Shown: positions 1 through 8,849, counted from the stretch's first letter. The stretch: 64,000 bases of DNA from Verrucomicrobiota bacterium JB023 (GCA_030673895.1 JAUTCR010000059.1:1-64000), one strand, 5' to 3'. Translations and numbers: made by a program. The notes: a model not told the origin generated them from the letters alone.

Positions 1-22
1 CGACCAGATCCTCATGTAAGCC

Positions 23-412
23 CTACCAGACCCGCTTCACGCCATAGGCGTCGAAGCGGTGGTCCTTCCCCACCACACTCCAGCCTTCTGACAAAGACTG
101 GGCAATCAACATCCGGTCGAACGGATCGCCGTGATGCGGCGCGAGCTGCGTAATCAGCTTGCAATGACGGGCCTCAATCCCCTCTTGCCGCACCCCATAC
201 CGAGCCACCATTGCCGGCAGCTCGACGTCCCAGTCTTCGACCAAATGAAAGTCAAAACCAGCACGACCCAACTTCAAACCAATCTCCCAGAGCGACACCA
301 CCGAATAGCACACCGACTCCGCCTCATCCATCGCCTCCCGCGCCGCAAGAGAGAGACGAGAATCCCCCACAAACCACCACAACAACGCATGAGTATCGAG
401 CAGCAGCTTCAT
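23..412 (-). CDS. vapC: PIN-domain toxin, VapC family
   Basis: A 129-residue PIN-domain protein, the usual size of a VapC toxin. PIN proteins are Mg2+-dependent ribonucleases that usually cut tRNA or rRNA. The first catalytic acid lies in the LLLDTHALLWW motif (Asp6), the second is Glu43 in SLWEIG, and the later acids lie in GDPFDRMLIAQ and GKDHRF. The start overlaps the antitoxin stop by four bases (ATGA at 409-412), which indicates translational coupling. All catalytic positions look intact, so the toxin is probably active. The cellular target cannot be inferred from the sequence. Confidence 0.93.
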   Translation of the reverse strand: MKLLLDTHALLWWFVGDSRLSLAAREAMDEAESVCYSVVSLWEIGLKLGRAGFDFHLVEDWDVELPAMVARYGVRQEGIEARHCKLITQLAPHHGDPFDRMLIAQSLSEGWSVVGKDHRFDAYGVKRVW

Positions 413-678
413 TCCTTTTCCTCATCGGCCGAGGCAGCAAAATCGCGCCCGATCTGCTCGTCTACTTCCGGGCGACTGGTCAGATACTCCACCGCATCCT
501 CCGAGATCAATCCTCTGCCAACCCCAAAGCCATCAGACAGCTTGGGCCTGTAGGCCTCCTCCTTCACCAGCCTCACCACCGGCTTGTCCCTCCTGGCAAT
601 GATCACCTCTTCGCCAGCTTCCACCGCCGCGATGAGCTTCGATAGCTGGGTCTTGGCCTCATGAATGGTCACCGTCAT
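409..678 (-). CDS. Phd/YefM-type antitoxin partner of VapC
   Basis: An 89-residue protein beginning MTVTIHEAKTQLSKLI, the classic N-terminus of Phd/YefM antitoxins, which bind DNA through this region and block the toxin with a flexible C-terminal tail. The acidic C-terminus (SADEEKE) fits. The open frame extends upstream to 774, but the family N-terminus begins at Met 678, so that start is used. The gene is first in the pair and overlaps vapC by four bases. A 12-bp perfect palindrome lies 17 bases upstream of the start and could be its own operator. Confidence 0.92.
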   Translation of the reverse strand: MTVTIHEAKTQLSKLIAAVEAGEEVIIARRDKPVVRLVKEEAYRPKLSDGFGVGRGLISEDAVEYLTSRPEVDEQIGRDFAASADEEKE

Positions 679-695
679 CAGATTAAAATTAGTCC

Positions 696-707
696 ACTTA
701 GCTAAGT
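696..707. promoter_or_regulatory. Palindromic operator candidate for the toxin-antitoxin operon
   Basis: ACTTAGCTAAGT is a perfect 12-bp palindrome ending 17 bases before the antitoxin start, within an AT-rich stretch. Phd/YefM antitoxins repress their own operons by binding such palindromes. The site is seen in sequence; its function is inferred. Confidence 0.5.
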
Positions 708-709
708 AA

Positions 710-964
710 GTCCAACTCCAAGAGGCCATATCCTCCCCTGCCACTCCGCGTCTCCCCGTCTGCCGCCTGCACAACTTCGTCTACTGCCCGCGCCTTTTCT
801 ACCTGCAATGGGTGGAGAATCTCTGGGTCGAAAACGACGATACCGAAGTCACCCATTTCAAATTTAAGATGACCTACCGACGCATGCTCGACGTGCAAGT
901 GCGGCAACTCTGGCGCTACCTGCGTAGCGATGCCGACCGCTATCACGGCTTCACCACTCGCTAG
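710..964 (+). pseudogene. Remnant of a cas4-cas1 fusion gene with a large internal deletion
   Basis: The frame is open from 710 to the TAG at 962-964 but has no ATG or GTG at a sensible start. It reads first as the N-terminus of Cas4 (LHNFVYCPRLFYLQWVEN..., with the first Fe-S cysteine in YCPRLFY). It then jumps directly into the last 35 or so residues of Cas1 (MTYRRMLDVQVRQLWRYLR...GFTTR). In intact Cas4-Cas1 fusions, typical of subtype I-G (formerly I-U), about 450-500 residues separate these parts, so nearly all of both nuclease domains is missing. The family match is from recognised motifs. A cas2 stub follows 66 bases downstream in the expected order. Confidence 0.78.
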
Positions 965-983
965 CTAGTGACTCCGGTAGGGA

Positions 984-998
984 GGTCTCGCCGAGACC
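984..998. repeat. Short inverted repeat between cas1 and cas2 remnants
   Basis: GGTCTC-gcc-GAGACC, a perfect 6-bp stem, lies in a GC-rich stretch (GGGAGGTCTCGCCGAGACCG). It resembles small REP-like palindromes and may be a second mobile palindrome in the decayed locus. The evidence is weak on its own. Confidence 0.35.
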
Positions 999-1030
999 GC
1001 CGCCAGGATACACTCACCTACACCCAAACA

Positions 1031-1099
1031 ATGCAACGCACCCGATACATCGTCTCCTACCACATCGCTCACCCCAAGCGTCTCCTCCGGATTCATGGA
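1031..1099 (+). pseudogene. cas2 5' fragment
   Basis: The ATG at 1031 opens a frame beginning MQRTRYIVSYHIAHPKRLLR, the typical first beta-strand and helix of Cas2 (compare YLVCYDIxDPKRLRRV). Cas2 forms the structural core of the Cas1-Cas2 spacer integrase. After about 23 residues the match stops where the left arm of a 28-bp inverted repeat begins (1093), and the remaining 65 or so residues are absent. In the first strand, His replaces the usual Asp (SYHIAHP for xYDIxDP). The position directly after the cas4-cas1 remnant supports the call. Confidence 0.72.
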
Positions 1100-1198
1100 G
1101 CACCGGCGTCCCGCCGGTTTCTGCCCCCCGCAGTGCCGATAATCCTAAGAAGAAGCTATGAAAGTGCTTAAAACCGGCGGGACGCCGGTGCTCCATGA
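1093..1198. repeat. Inverted-repeat element (REP/MITE-like) truncating cas2
   Basis: The arms at 1093-1120 and 1171-1198 are perfect 28-base inverted complements (core GGAGCACCGGCGTCCCGCCG) around a 50-base spacer. There is no coding capacity, so the element is a REP pair or non-autonomous miniature element rather than an insertion sequence. It begins exactly where the cas2 match ends. A hairpin with a related core (GCACCGGCGT) forms the terminator at 11362-11391. Confidence 0.8.
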
Positions 1199-1235
1199 GT
1201 GCCCCTGAGCCGATGTGCACAGGGACTATTCAGGT

Positions 1236-2618
1236 TCAGCCGACGCGTAAGGCGTTGAGTAGCTTTTCGTGGATGCCTCCGAAGCCTCCGTTGCTGAGGA
1301 TGGCGACGAGGTCGTCTTCCTTCGCTTCGGCCGAGACCCAATCGACAATTTCTTCCACGGAGCCTAACAACCGACCGCTTCCTCCAGCCTCGTTCACTTC
1401 CTCAATCAGCTTGGGAACGTCTAACAAATCGTCTTGCGCAATCTTACCCGCCTCCAGGACGGGAGGGACGATGGCGATATCGGTACCAGCCAAGGCTTCG
1501 GCCAGATTGCCCTTGTGGGCTTCCTGACGAAGGGTATTCGAGCGGGGCTCAAGGATGATGATGAGCCGTTGTCCGGGGTAGCCCTCACGAAGTCCGGTGA
1601 TGACTTGTCCGATGGCCGTCGGGTGATGGGCAAAGTCGTCGATGACGGTAACGCCACGCTCAATACCCCGCACTTCCTGGCGGCGCTTGATACCTGCAAA
1701 GGAGGAGAGCCCTTCTTGGATCTCCTCGTCAGTGAGTCCCGCCTGTCTGGCGACGCAGATGGCCATGGCGGCATTGCGAACATTGAATTCGCCCGTCATG
1801 GGCAAGGTGAAGGGCACCTCATTGAGCTGGAAGCTCGCCTGTCCGCGAGAGTAACTGATTCCGGTGATTCGTTGGCCGCAATTCTCACCCGTGCCCACGA
1901 GCTCGATGGGACAATGGGCATCTGCTACGAGAGAGACCGTATTTGCGCAGTCCCCATTGAGGAAGGCCACGCCATTGCGAGGAACAGTGAGCAAGAGACG
2001 GCGGAAGGTGAGCAGGATCTCGTCGAGGTTGTTATAGATATCGGCGTGATCGAACTCGATGTTGTTGATGACGGCGATCTCGGGGAGATAGTGGAGGAAC
2101 TTGGAGCGCTTGTCGAAGAAGGCAGTATCGTATTCATCGCCTTCGAGAATGACAAAGTCCGACTCAGTGAACTCGGCTCCCCGCTCGAAGTTTTTCGGCA
2201 CGCCTCCGATCATGTGTCCGGGGTTGCGGTCGGCAGACTTGAAGAGCCAGGTGGTGAGGGTGCTGGTGGTCGTCTTGCCGTGCGTCCCTGAGATGACGAT
2301 GTTGCGCTTGCCACGGAGGAAGTGCTCCTTGAGCACCTCGGGCATGGACTGGTAGTTGCGCTTTTGCTCCAGGGCGGCTTCGGCTTCTTCATTACCCCGG
2401 CTGATGGCATTGCCGACGATGATGATGTCTGCGGCGGAGGGAAGGTTCTCCGCCTTGTACCCTTCGAAAAGTTCGATGCCCTCACCCTCGAGGAAGGTGG
2501 ACATGGGGGGATAGACATTGGCGTCGGAGCCGGTGACCTTATAGCCGGCACGCTGCATGGCGGCGGCCACGGAGCCCATCGCGGTCCCGCACACGCCAAT
2601 GAAGTGGAAGTGTTTCAC
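1236..2618 (-). CDS. mpl: Mpl: UDP-MurNAc:L-Ala-gamma-D-Glu-mDAP ligase
   Basis: A 460-residue Mur-ligase-family enzyme that joins the recycled tripeptide L-Ala-gamma-D-Glu-meso-DAP to UDP-MurNAc in cytoplasmic peptidoglycan recycling. The N-terminus has the nucleotide-fold motif HFIGVCGTAMGS and the Mpl-specific VTGSDANVYPPMSTFLE. The ATP-binding loop GTHGKTTT is at residues 111-118. The central NNIEFDHADIYN and the late DDFAHHPTAI motifs are typical of Mpl/MurC. Length and start fit the family. It indicates a DAP-type wall that is actively recycled. Confidence 0.95.
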   Translation of the reverse strand: MKHFHFIGVCGTAMGSVAAAMQRAGYKVTGSDANVYPPMSTFLEGEGIELFEGYKAENLPSAADIIIVGNAISRGNEEAEAALEQKRNYQSMPEVLKEHFLRGKRNIVISGTHGKTTTSTLTTWLFKSADRNPGHMIGGVPKNFERGAEFTESDFVILEGDEYDTAFFDKRSKFLHYLPEIAVINNIEFDHADIYNNLDEILLTFRRLLLTVPRNGVAFLNGDCANTVSLVADAHCPIELVGTGENCGQRITGISYSRGQASFQLNEVPFTLPMTGEFNVRNAAMAICVARQAGLTDEEIQEGLSSFAGIKRRQEVRGIERGVTVIDDFAHHPTAIGQVITGLREGYPGQRLIIILEPRSNTLRQEAHKGNLAEALAGTDIAIVPPVLEAGKIAQDDLLDVPKLIEEVNEAGGSGRLLGSVEEIVDWVSAEAKEDDLVAILSNGGFGGIHEKLLNALRVG

Positions 2619-2699
2619 GTGTCGCGAGCTTGCCGCAGCGCCCCCTCGCGGAGCAACTCCTGAGGACGTCAGCTTGACGGATGAGGTTGTGGCCGAAGG

Positions 2700-3593
2700 C
2701 TAGAAGGTGGGTGCGGCGACCATGGAGCCAGTCCGCTCGTCATTGCGGCGGCGGAGGATGCCATCGGCGATCTCGAGGATGGTCTCCTCCAGGATCAGGC
2801 GCAGGTGACTCCCCTTCCGGTAATCCGCGGGTGCGATGTGCTTGACTCGCTCGGCGTGCGCGGAGAGCTGGAAGCACTTGCGGAAGCTGCGACGGGTCTC
2901 GTCGTTGGGATTATAGACGGCAAGCGCATGCCCCCCGGTCTTCTTCATCACGGTGAAGCAGGGGACGTCGGTGGGACCATCGCCGACATACATCATGTTC
3001 TCGAAGGGGATGGGCCGCTGGTCAGGCGGCATGTGGTCGTTCACATCCTCATCGTAGCCGAGCATGCCCTTATTGATACGGAAGAGGAACTGGGTCTTCG
3101 TGGTGTGGGAGATGGTCCGTTTGGGGAAGGAGATGCGGCCATCGGCGTCTTCACCAAATTCGCAGCCGAAGATGGCCTTCACCTTCCCTTTCAAGCTACT
3201 GCCATCGAGGAGGGCCTTGAGGCCCGAGGAAATGATGTAGTGCTCCACCTTGATGCCGGCAGCCTCGTGCTCGGGGCGAAGGGTGCTGCTGAGCTCGGCG
3301 AACATGTCATCGACGCCTGGATAGTAGCTGAGCCCCTTCCCCAGCTCGTTGAGGTCCGCATTGCTCACGTTATCCATCCCGAGGTAGTCGAGGAGGCACT
3401 TCATGTAAGCCAGCTCTCCGTCCCAGGATTGCTCTTTCACGAGCGCATTGCATTTGCTCCAGAAGCTCTCCGGGGTGATGCCGAAGCGAGGAAAGAGGAC
3501 GTCGTCCTGCATGTAACTTGGACTGAGCGTCTGGTCATAATCATAGACCATCGCGATGATGTTTTGCGGGGCGGCCACGCCCCATCTAACCAT
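2700..3593 (-). CDS. HAD-superfamily phosphatase-like hydrolase
   Basis: A 297-residue haloacid-dehalogenase-fold protein. Motif I is YDYDQTLSP, with nucleophile and acid/base aspartates at 18 and 20. The C-terminal metal-binding motif IV is [13 protein letters not shown] large cap region lies between them (about residues 30-150). The exact substrate is unknown; this DYDQTL subgroup is usually annotated only as a HAD-like phosphatase. The first 14 residues precede motif I, and the internal Met15 is a possible later start. It is followed leftward by mpl after about 80 bases and may share its transcript. Confidence 0.85.
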   Translation of the reverse strand: MVRWGVAAPQNIIAMVYDYDQTLSPSYMQDDVLFPRFGITPESFWSKCNALVKEQSWDGELAYMKCLLDYLGMDNVSNADLNELGKGLSYYPGVDDMFAELSSTLRPEHEAAGIKVEHYIISSGLKALLDGSSLKGKVKAIFGCEFGEDADGRISFPKRTISHTTKTQFLFRINKGMLGYDEDVNDHMPPDQRPIPFENMMYVGDGPTDVPCFTVMKKTGGHALAVYNPNDETRRSFRKCFQLSAHAERVKHIAPADYRKGSHLRLILEETILEIADGILRRRNDERTGSMVAAPTF

Positions 3594-3625
3594 CCCCTCC
3601 CCTTTCGGGCAAGCTTGCGCATCCT

Positions 3626-4495
3626 TTAGCGTAAATCGAGGAGGGCTTCGGAGAGGCTGGAGAAGCGGAATTGATAGCCTGTTTCTTCCAGCTTCTTGGG
3701 CAAGACCCGGTAGCTGGCGAGGAGAGCTTCCGCGAAGTCGCCCAAGGCGATCTTGAGTGCGAAGGGAGGCACCGGCAGCACCGCCGGCCGGCCCAAGGCG
3801 GAACCCAAGACCTTGGTGAACTCCGCATTGGTGACCGGATTCGGTCCGGTCAAATTAAGCGGACCCGAGACGTCCCCCGTCTCAAGGGCATGCGCGATTC
3901 CGCCAACAACGTCCCGGATGTGTACCCAGGGCCAGAATTGCTTGCCGCTGCCCAACCTCCCGCCAGCGCCGAGATTGAAGATGATGCGCATCCGCTTCCA
4001 GGCATCCGCACCTTGTCCCAAAACCACGCCAATCCGGCCACAGACGACGCGAACGCCCAAAGCCTCCGCCTCCTTGGCCGCGCCTTCCCACTCGATACAG
4101 AGCCGGGCGAGGTAGTCATCTCCCGCATCCTTCTCTTCGGTGAGTTCCTCCTCCCCCCGGCTCCCGTAGTAGCCTACGGCCGAGGCATTCACGAGCACCC
4201 CCGGACGCTCGCCCTCCGGCAGGGAGCGCAGGCCATCGACAACCTTACGGGTCACGCCGACCCGGCTCGCGTGAAATTTCTTCTTATTCTCCTCCGTCCA
4301 CCGCTGGGCCACCGACTCGCCCGCCACGTTGACCACCGCATCCAGCCCCGCGAAGCCATCCTCCAGCTTCCGCCACTCCCCCTCCCGACCCTCGGGGCTC
4401 CGGCTAAAGCCAATCCAAGAGTGGCCCATCTCTTCCAAAAGAGCACGCAGCTCCGTCCCCACCAATCCACTCGCGCCAACAATACCGATTCTCAT
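3626..4495 (-). CDS. TIGR01777-family NAD(P)-binding epimerase-like protein
   Basis: A 289-residue short-chain dehydrogenase/epimerase-fold protein of the YfcH/TIGR01777 family. The dinucleotide-binding motif GASGLVG is at residues 7-13. The family signatures [31 protein letters not shown] and W(E)[10 protein letters not shown] follow, and the C-terminal DUF1731-type segment ends [20 protein letters not shown]...[12 protein letters not shown]. The biochemical role of the family is unsettled, and in some bacteria it is linked to cell division. It is transcribed leftward, 32 bases before the HAD gene. Confidence 0.92.
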   Translation of the reverse strand: MRIGIVGASGLVGTELRALLEEMGHSWIGFSRSPEGREGEWRKLEDGFAGLDAVVNVAGESVAQRWTEENKKKFHASRVGVTRKVVDGLRSLPEGERPGVLVNASAVGYYGSRGEEELTEEKDAGDDYLARLCIEWEGAAKEAEALGVRVVCGRIGVVLGQGADAWKRMRIIFNLGAGGRLGSGKQFWPWVHIRDVVGGIAHALETGDVSGPLNLTGPNPVTNAEFTKVLGSALGRPAVLPVPPFALKIALGDFAEALLASYRVLPKKLEETGYQFRFSSLSEALLDLR

Positions 4496-4509
4496 CGGTC
4501 AAACTTCGC

Positions 4510-5412
4510 TCAACTCCGCCGCCGCCGCAACCCGCAGCCGAGGCCCAGTGCGGCAAGAAGCGCTACGGAGGGCTCTGGAATCACGGTGTAGCCAATGTCA
4601 TAGAAGGACATGATGGACGTTTGGCTGAGGAATCCCGAGCCGGAGACCACGGCGCTCATGAGCTCATCGTCCAGCATCTCGCCTGCATAAAGCCCCTCCT
4701 GAACGATAGGTGAGGCATCGCTATCACCGGGGTCGGAATCGAAGCCCGCTTGATTCTCGACGGCAGGGTTATCGGTCACCTCGTTCCAATGACCATGCGG
4801 GGTGCCGCTATAGCCATCGAGCTCCACAGGGATGTAGGTGGCCTCCGAATCGAATTCCCTCTGATAGGCGGCCAACGCCGCCGCGCCGAGATATTGCCCG
4901 GGAATCCCGCCGTCGAGCGTCCGGTTGGAGTTCGCATCCTCACCATCGTTGTAAACTTGATTGTCCTCCCACAGGGTGCCGAACCCGAGAGCGTGGGCGA
5001 TCTCATGGATGACGACCACCTCGAGGATCTCCCCCGCATCGGGATGCGTATTCAAATTGACCTGCCCTTGGGTAGATAGGATAAACCTCCCATTCGAGGT
5101 ATTGGCGTCCGCTACCGGTTGGCTAAAGGCCAGAGCGGTGGGAGCCGCGGTACCGAGAAGAATACTCCCTCCGGAGGCGGGTTGCTCGAAGGCATCGACG
5201 GTCAAACTCCAGGACCGGCTCACACCATCGCGATAACCGGTGAGGATGCTGCTCCAATAGTCGACCCCGTCGTAGAACATCTGTTGCTCCATGGGAGAAT
5301 AGAGAGAGCTGGCTTGTTCGGTGAAAAACACCTCAAAGGTGATCGTCCCCTGGGCTCGGGCGTCATGGGCAGCCAGCGCGACAATGACGGAGCTAAGACA
5401 AGAAAAGCGCAT
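4510..5412 (-). CDS. Secreted PEP-CTERM zinc metalloprotease-like protein
   Basis: About 300 residues. An N-terminal signal peptide (MRFSCLSSVIVALAAHDARAQG) supports the start at 5412 rather than the first in-frame codon at 5433. The centre contains VVIHEIAHALGFGTLW, a metzincin-like HExxHxxGxG zinc site. The C-terminus has the sorting signal VIPEPSVALLAALGLG followed by RRRR, recognised by exosortase/PEP-CTERM systems that attach or release proteins at the cell surface. It is probably an extracellular or surface protease; its target is unknown. No exosortase gene lies in this window. The coding sequence begins 14 bases upstream of nothing but its own promoter region, divergent from lptD. Confidence 0.88.
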   Translation of the reverse strand: MRFSCLSSVIVALAAHDARAQGTITFEVFFTEQASSLYSPMEQQMFYDGVDYWSSILTGYRDGVSRSWSLTVDAFEQPASGGSILLGTAAPTALAFSQPVADANTSNGRFILSTQGQVNLNTHPDAGEILEVVVIHEIAHALGFGTLWEDNQVYNDGEDANSNRTLDGGIPGQYLGAAALAAYQREFDSEATYIPVELDGYSGTPHGHWNEVTDNPAVENQAGFDSDPGDSDASPIVQEGLYAGEMLDDELMSAVVSGSGFLSQTSIMSFYDIGYTVIPEPSVALLAALGLGCGLRRRRS

Positions 5413-5542
5413 CGGAATGTCAGGTTTAGGCACATCAATGCAACTTATTCAATTCATATTAATACTTTATAGAGACTAATCAACTAGAACAGACGCAAAA
5501 CGACTCTTTACCCACCCGCCTTTTCTATCGAGAATCCTCCGG

Positions 5543-8011
5543 ATGGGGACCGTCCGCCCACTGCTTCTCTTTTCCCTCGTCTCCAGTTGGTCCTTTGCCC
5601 AGTTACCAACCAATGCGCCCTTCCAGACCGTTCCCACCCAGGAAGAGCCCGAGGAGGCGGATTTGACCGAGGGCATCATCGCACCCGAGTTCGTGATGCC
5701 GAAGGACTTCACCCTCACTTGGGATGAGTTCGAGGGGCCGACCTTAATCGGAGAGGGAGCGGCTGACATCAAGGTCTCGGGGAATATTCGCGCGAAGTCG
5801 GGCAACGGAGACACCCTCCGCTCGGAAAAAGCCTCCCTGAGCCTGTCCGGCGAGGGCGGAACGGTGATCACCTTCCGCCAGAACGTCCGGATGCGTGGAG
5901 CCAATGGCATTGAGGTCTTCGCCGACCAAGCCATCCTTGATGAGAGGGAAAAGACGATCACCTTCCGGGACAAGGTGGCGGCCTATCAGGGCACCGTGGT
6001 CCACCGTGGCGATTCCGCCGTCTATCATTACGGTAAGAGCACCTTCGAGACCCGGGGCCTAAGGACAGCCTTCGCCCCGCTGCACCTGGAGGCCGGTCAG
6101 CTGGAAGCCGTCGAAGGAGCAGATGGTAAGCTCATCTACAAGGCTAGGAATGCCGGGGTCACCACCCATGATGCGGAGACCCCCAACTACTGGCTCAGAG
6201 GCGATGAAATCACGCTCATCCCTGATGAGCGTATTCGCTATGACAACATGAAGCTCTACGTGGGAGGGACGCCGATCTTTTGGCTCCCGACCCTCAGCCA
6301 CGACTTGGACGGGCAATTCAACTACCGCCCCACCGCCGGTTCCAAATCCATCTGGGGCCCCTACCTGCTGAATTCCTATACCCATCGTATCGGGGGGTTG
6401 AAGGATTCCGCCACGGGCCTTCGCAGGGATGAACCCTATGAGGCCACTTGGAATGCCGACATCTACACCTTGCGCGGCCTCGGCACCGGCCTCACCATTG
6501 AAGAGCTCGCCCGGAAGGATAACCCCAATCTCGGCTGGCTCTCTCTCTACTCCATCTACGACTTCGACCCTTCGCAAAAGAGCTCTTCCGAGCCGCGCGA
6601 TGACTTCAGCGACAATCACCGCTACAAGGTGCAGATCCGCCAGCGATTGCAGGCAGACTGGCTGCCGGGAGCCACGGGGCACCTTGATGCCAATCTCACC
6701 CTTCTCTCCGATCTCTACTATTTGGAGGACTTTGAGCCCGGCATCTACCGGACCCAGTATCAGCCGGACAATGTCATCTCGCTCACCCAGCAATGGGATG
6801 ATGCCCATCTCCTGACGGCATGGACCCGGATCCGCCTCAATGATTTCTATCAGACTGACTCCCGTTACCCGGAAGTCGCCTTGGACCAGGTTCGCCGCCC
6901 CCTCTTTGATTCCCCCATTCTCCATGAGAGCCAGAACCTCTTCGGAATCTATCGGGAAGACGTCTCCAGCCTACAGGCCGAGCAGTTGCGGGAGGAAGCA
7001 GCCAACGCTTCGGTCTCCGATGACCGGAGGGAGCAGATCGAGACCCTGCTGGATGGGGCCGGCTTTGCGCGCCTCCACACCTACCACGAGTTTTCCGTCC
7101 CACTGAAGCTGGACTCCGGCCTGCGCATTACCCCCCGGGCAGGAGCTGGCTACACGCGATACGACTCCGTCAATGGCTCGGTCGATAGCTTCTCCCGCAC
7201 CCACTATCATGCGTCTCTCGATGCGTCCTTGAAGTTCACCAAGCGATATCCCGAGTGGATGTCCAAGCAGTGGGGCCTGGACTCCGCGCTCCACGTTCTT
7301 CAACCTTACGTCACCGCCACCTTGCTCGCCACGGATGACCCGAATGGCGCCTTCTACCCCATTGACCGGCTCACCCCATCCACCCGGCCCCGAGCCCTCA
7401 CCCCCGGCCGCTTCGCCGCTCTCGACAGTCTGGCCGATTGGCAAATCCTCCGTCTCGGCATGCGCAATACCCTGCTCACGCGGCGGAATGATTCCGCACA
7501 CGAGTGGTTCACCATTGATACCTACATGGACGTCTTTGGGGAAGACCCCGAGTTCGACCGCAACGTGTCCAATCTCTACAACGACCTCCACTGGTCGCCG
7601 CTGCCGTGGTTCGACCTGACGGTGGAGACCCAGGTCCCTCTTTTCTCGGACTCAAATTTCACCGAGTTTGCCACCGGCCTCTATTTCATGGTGAACGATG
7701 ATAGCGAAATTGGCCTCAGCCACCGCTTCCTGCGCGACCATCCCATCCTCGACGATTCCAATCGCCTGGAACTTCGCTCCTATCATCGCCTCAACGAGGA
7801 GTGGGGACTGGGCACCGAGCATGTCTGGGAATTCGCCGACTCCACACTGGAATCCCAGGAATACTCTATCCATCGCAATCTCGATTCCTGGGCCTTCTCC
7901 GCCGGAGTCTACATGCGCGACAACCTCGACGAGGACGAGTATGGCTTCCAGATCGGCTTCACCCTCACCGATTTCCCCTCCGTCGCCTTGCCATTCTCTG
8001 TCGACAATTGA
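5543..8011 (+). CDS. lptD: LptD-like LPS-assembly outer-membrane protein
   Basis: An 822-residue protein with a signal peptide (cleavage near WSFAQ). An OstA/LptA-like N-terminal beta-jellyroll follows (about residues 50-220, e.g. ASLSLSGEGGTVITFRQNVRM and ANGIEVFADQAILDEREKTI). The remaining 580 or so residues are a long beta-barrel of alternating strands. LptD forms the outer-membrane translocon that inserts lipopolysaccharide, which points to a diderm LPS-bearing cell. Length fits LptD. No lptE or surA is adjacent. The gene is divergent from the PEP-CTERM protease. Confidence 0.88.
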   Translation: MGTVRPLLLFSLVSSWSFAQLPTNAPFQTVPTQEEPEEADLTEGIIAPEFVMPKDFTLTWDEFEGPTLIGEGAADIKVSGNIRAKSGNGDTLRSEKASLSLSGEGGTVITFRQNVRMRGANGIEVFADQAILDEREKTITFRDKVAAYQGTVVHRGDSAVYHYGKSTFETRGLRTAFAPLHLEAGQLEAVEGADGKLIYKARNAGVTTHDAETPNYWLRGDEITLIPDERIRYDNMKLYVGGTPIFWLPTLSHDLDGQFNYRPTAGSKSIWGPYLLNSYTHRIGGLKDSATGLRRDEPYEATWNADIYTLRGLGTGLTIEELARKDNPNLGWLSLYSIYDFDPSQKSSSEPRDDFSDNHRYKVQIRQRLQADWLPGATGHLDANLTLLSDLYYLEDFEPGIYRTQYQPDNVISLTQQWDDAHLLTAWTRIRLNDFYQTDSRYPEVALDQVRRPLFDSPILHESQNLFGIYREDVSSLQAEQLREEAANASVSDDRREQIETLLDGAGFARLHTYHEFSVPLKLDSGLRITPRAGAGYTRYDSVNGSVDSFSRTHYHASLDASLKFTKRYPEWMSKQWGLDSALHVLQPYVTATLLATDDPNGAFYPIDRLTPSTRPRALTPGRFAALDSLADWQILRLGMRNTLLTRRNDSAHEWFTIDTYMDVFGEDPEFDRNVSNLYNDLHWSPLPWFDLTVETQVPLFSDSNFTEFATGLYFMVNDDSEIGLSHRFLRDHPILDDSNRLELRSYHRLNEEWGLGTEHVWEFADSTLESQEYSIHRNLDSWAFSAGVYMRDNLDEDEYGFQIGFTLTDFPSVALPFSVDN

Positions 8012-8082
8012 CGGCAGGCAAGATTTCGAGGTTGCAAAACTCCTGATCTCCCTATCTTCACCCGAACCAAATTTTCACCAAG

Positions 8083-8724
8083 ATGCCTGACAACACCTCT
8101 CTCATCGACCACTTCAACTGGCGCTACGCGACCAAGGTCTTCGACGCCACTCGCAAAGTGAACGACGCTGACTTGGCTACTCTGGAAGAAGCTCTCCGGC
8201 TGACCCCGTCCTCGTTCGGTTTACAGCCTTGGCATTTCCTCATCGTCACCGATGAGGAAATTCGGGAAAAGCTGTTGCCCTTATCCTGGAACCAAAAACA
8301 GGTCACCGAATGCTCCCATTATTTCGTCCTCTGCACCCGCACTGATGTCGATGTGGATTACATTGACCGCTTCGTCAGCGAGATTGCCAACGACCGCGGC
8401 ACCACCATCGAGGAGCTGCAAGGCTACCGTGACGTGATGGTTGATTTCGTCTCCCGCATGCCCTCGGTGGAGAGGCTCACTTGGGCCACCCGGCAGACCT
8501 ACCTCGCCCTGCAGCGGCTGATGGACACCGCCGCCCTCTTGGAAATCGATGCCTGCCCCATGGAGGGCTTTTCCGCGCCCCAATACGATGAGGTCCTGCA
8601 ATTATCTGAAAAGAATCTCACCGCAAGCGTCTGCTGCGCAATCGGCTATCGCTCCGCTGAGGACAAATACGCTTCCTTGGCCAAGTCCCGCTTCCCCAAA
8701 GAAGAGGTCATCTCCTACCTTTGA
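8083..8724 (+). CDS. Nitroreductase-family FMN oxidoreductase (NfsB-like)
   Basis: A 213-residue nitroreductase-fold protein. The N-terminal FNWRYATKVFDATRKV supplies phosphate/FMN-binding basic residues. LRLTPSSFGLQPWHFLIVTD is the conserved FMN-binding strand-helix. DACPMEGFSAPQYDEVL near the C-terminus is the PMEGF signature of NAD(P)H-dependent nitroreductases/dihydropteridine reductases. It probably reduces nitro or quinone compounds in the cytoplasm; the physiological substrate is unknown. It sits 71 bases after lptD. Confidence 0.93.
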   Translation: MPDNTSLIDHFNWRYATKVFDATRKVNDADLATLEEALRLTPSSFGLQPWHFLIVTDEEIREKLLPLSWNQKQVTECSHYFVLCTRTDVDVDYIDRFVSEIANDRGTTIEELQGYRDVMVDFVSRMPSVERLTWATRQTYLALQRLMDTAALLEIDACPMEGFSAPQYDEVLQLSEKNLTASVCCAIGYRSAEDKYASLAKSRFPKEEVISYL

Positions 8725-8741
8725 GGCCCTTTGCTTCATCT

Positions 8742-8770
8742 CAGGAGCGGAACTCCGGGGTCCGCTCCTG
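8742..8770 (+). terminator. Hairpin after the nitroreductase gene
   Basis: A perfect 10-bp stem (CAGGAGCGGA / TCCGCTCCTG) around a 9-base loop, 17 bases after the nitroreductase stop. There is no U-run, so it may be a weak terminator or an mRNA-stabilising hairpin. Confidence 0.45.
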
Positions 8771-8849
8771 CCTCCCCGCTCATTGAGGAAGGTACAGCTT
8801 CTTCCGGGCTCAGGCTGGACCTCCCCTCTCCTCCGGCTACAACTGCCCC

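Noticed and set aside
1-1235. CRISPR array next to the cas remnants
   Set aside because: No regularly spaced direct repeats; the only repeat is the 28-bp inverted pair.
1434-2291. 285-codon plus-strand frame
   Set aside because: Antisense shadow of mpl.
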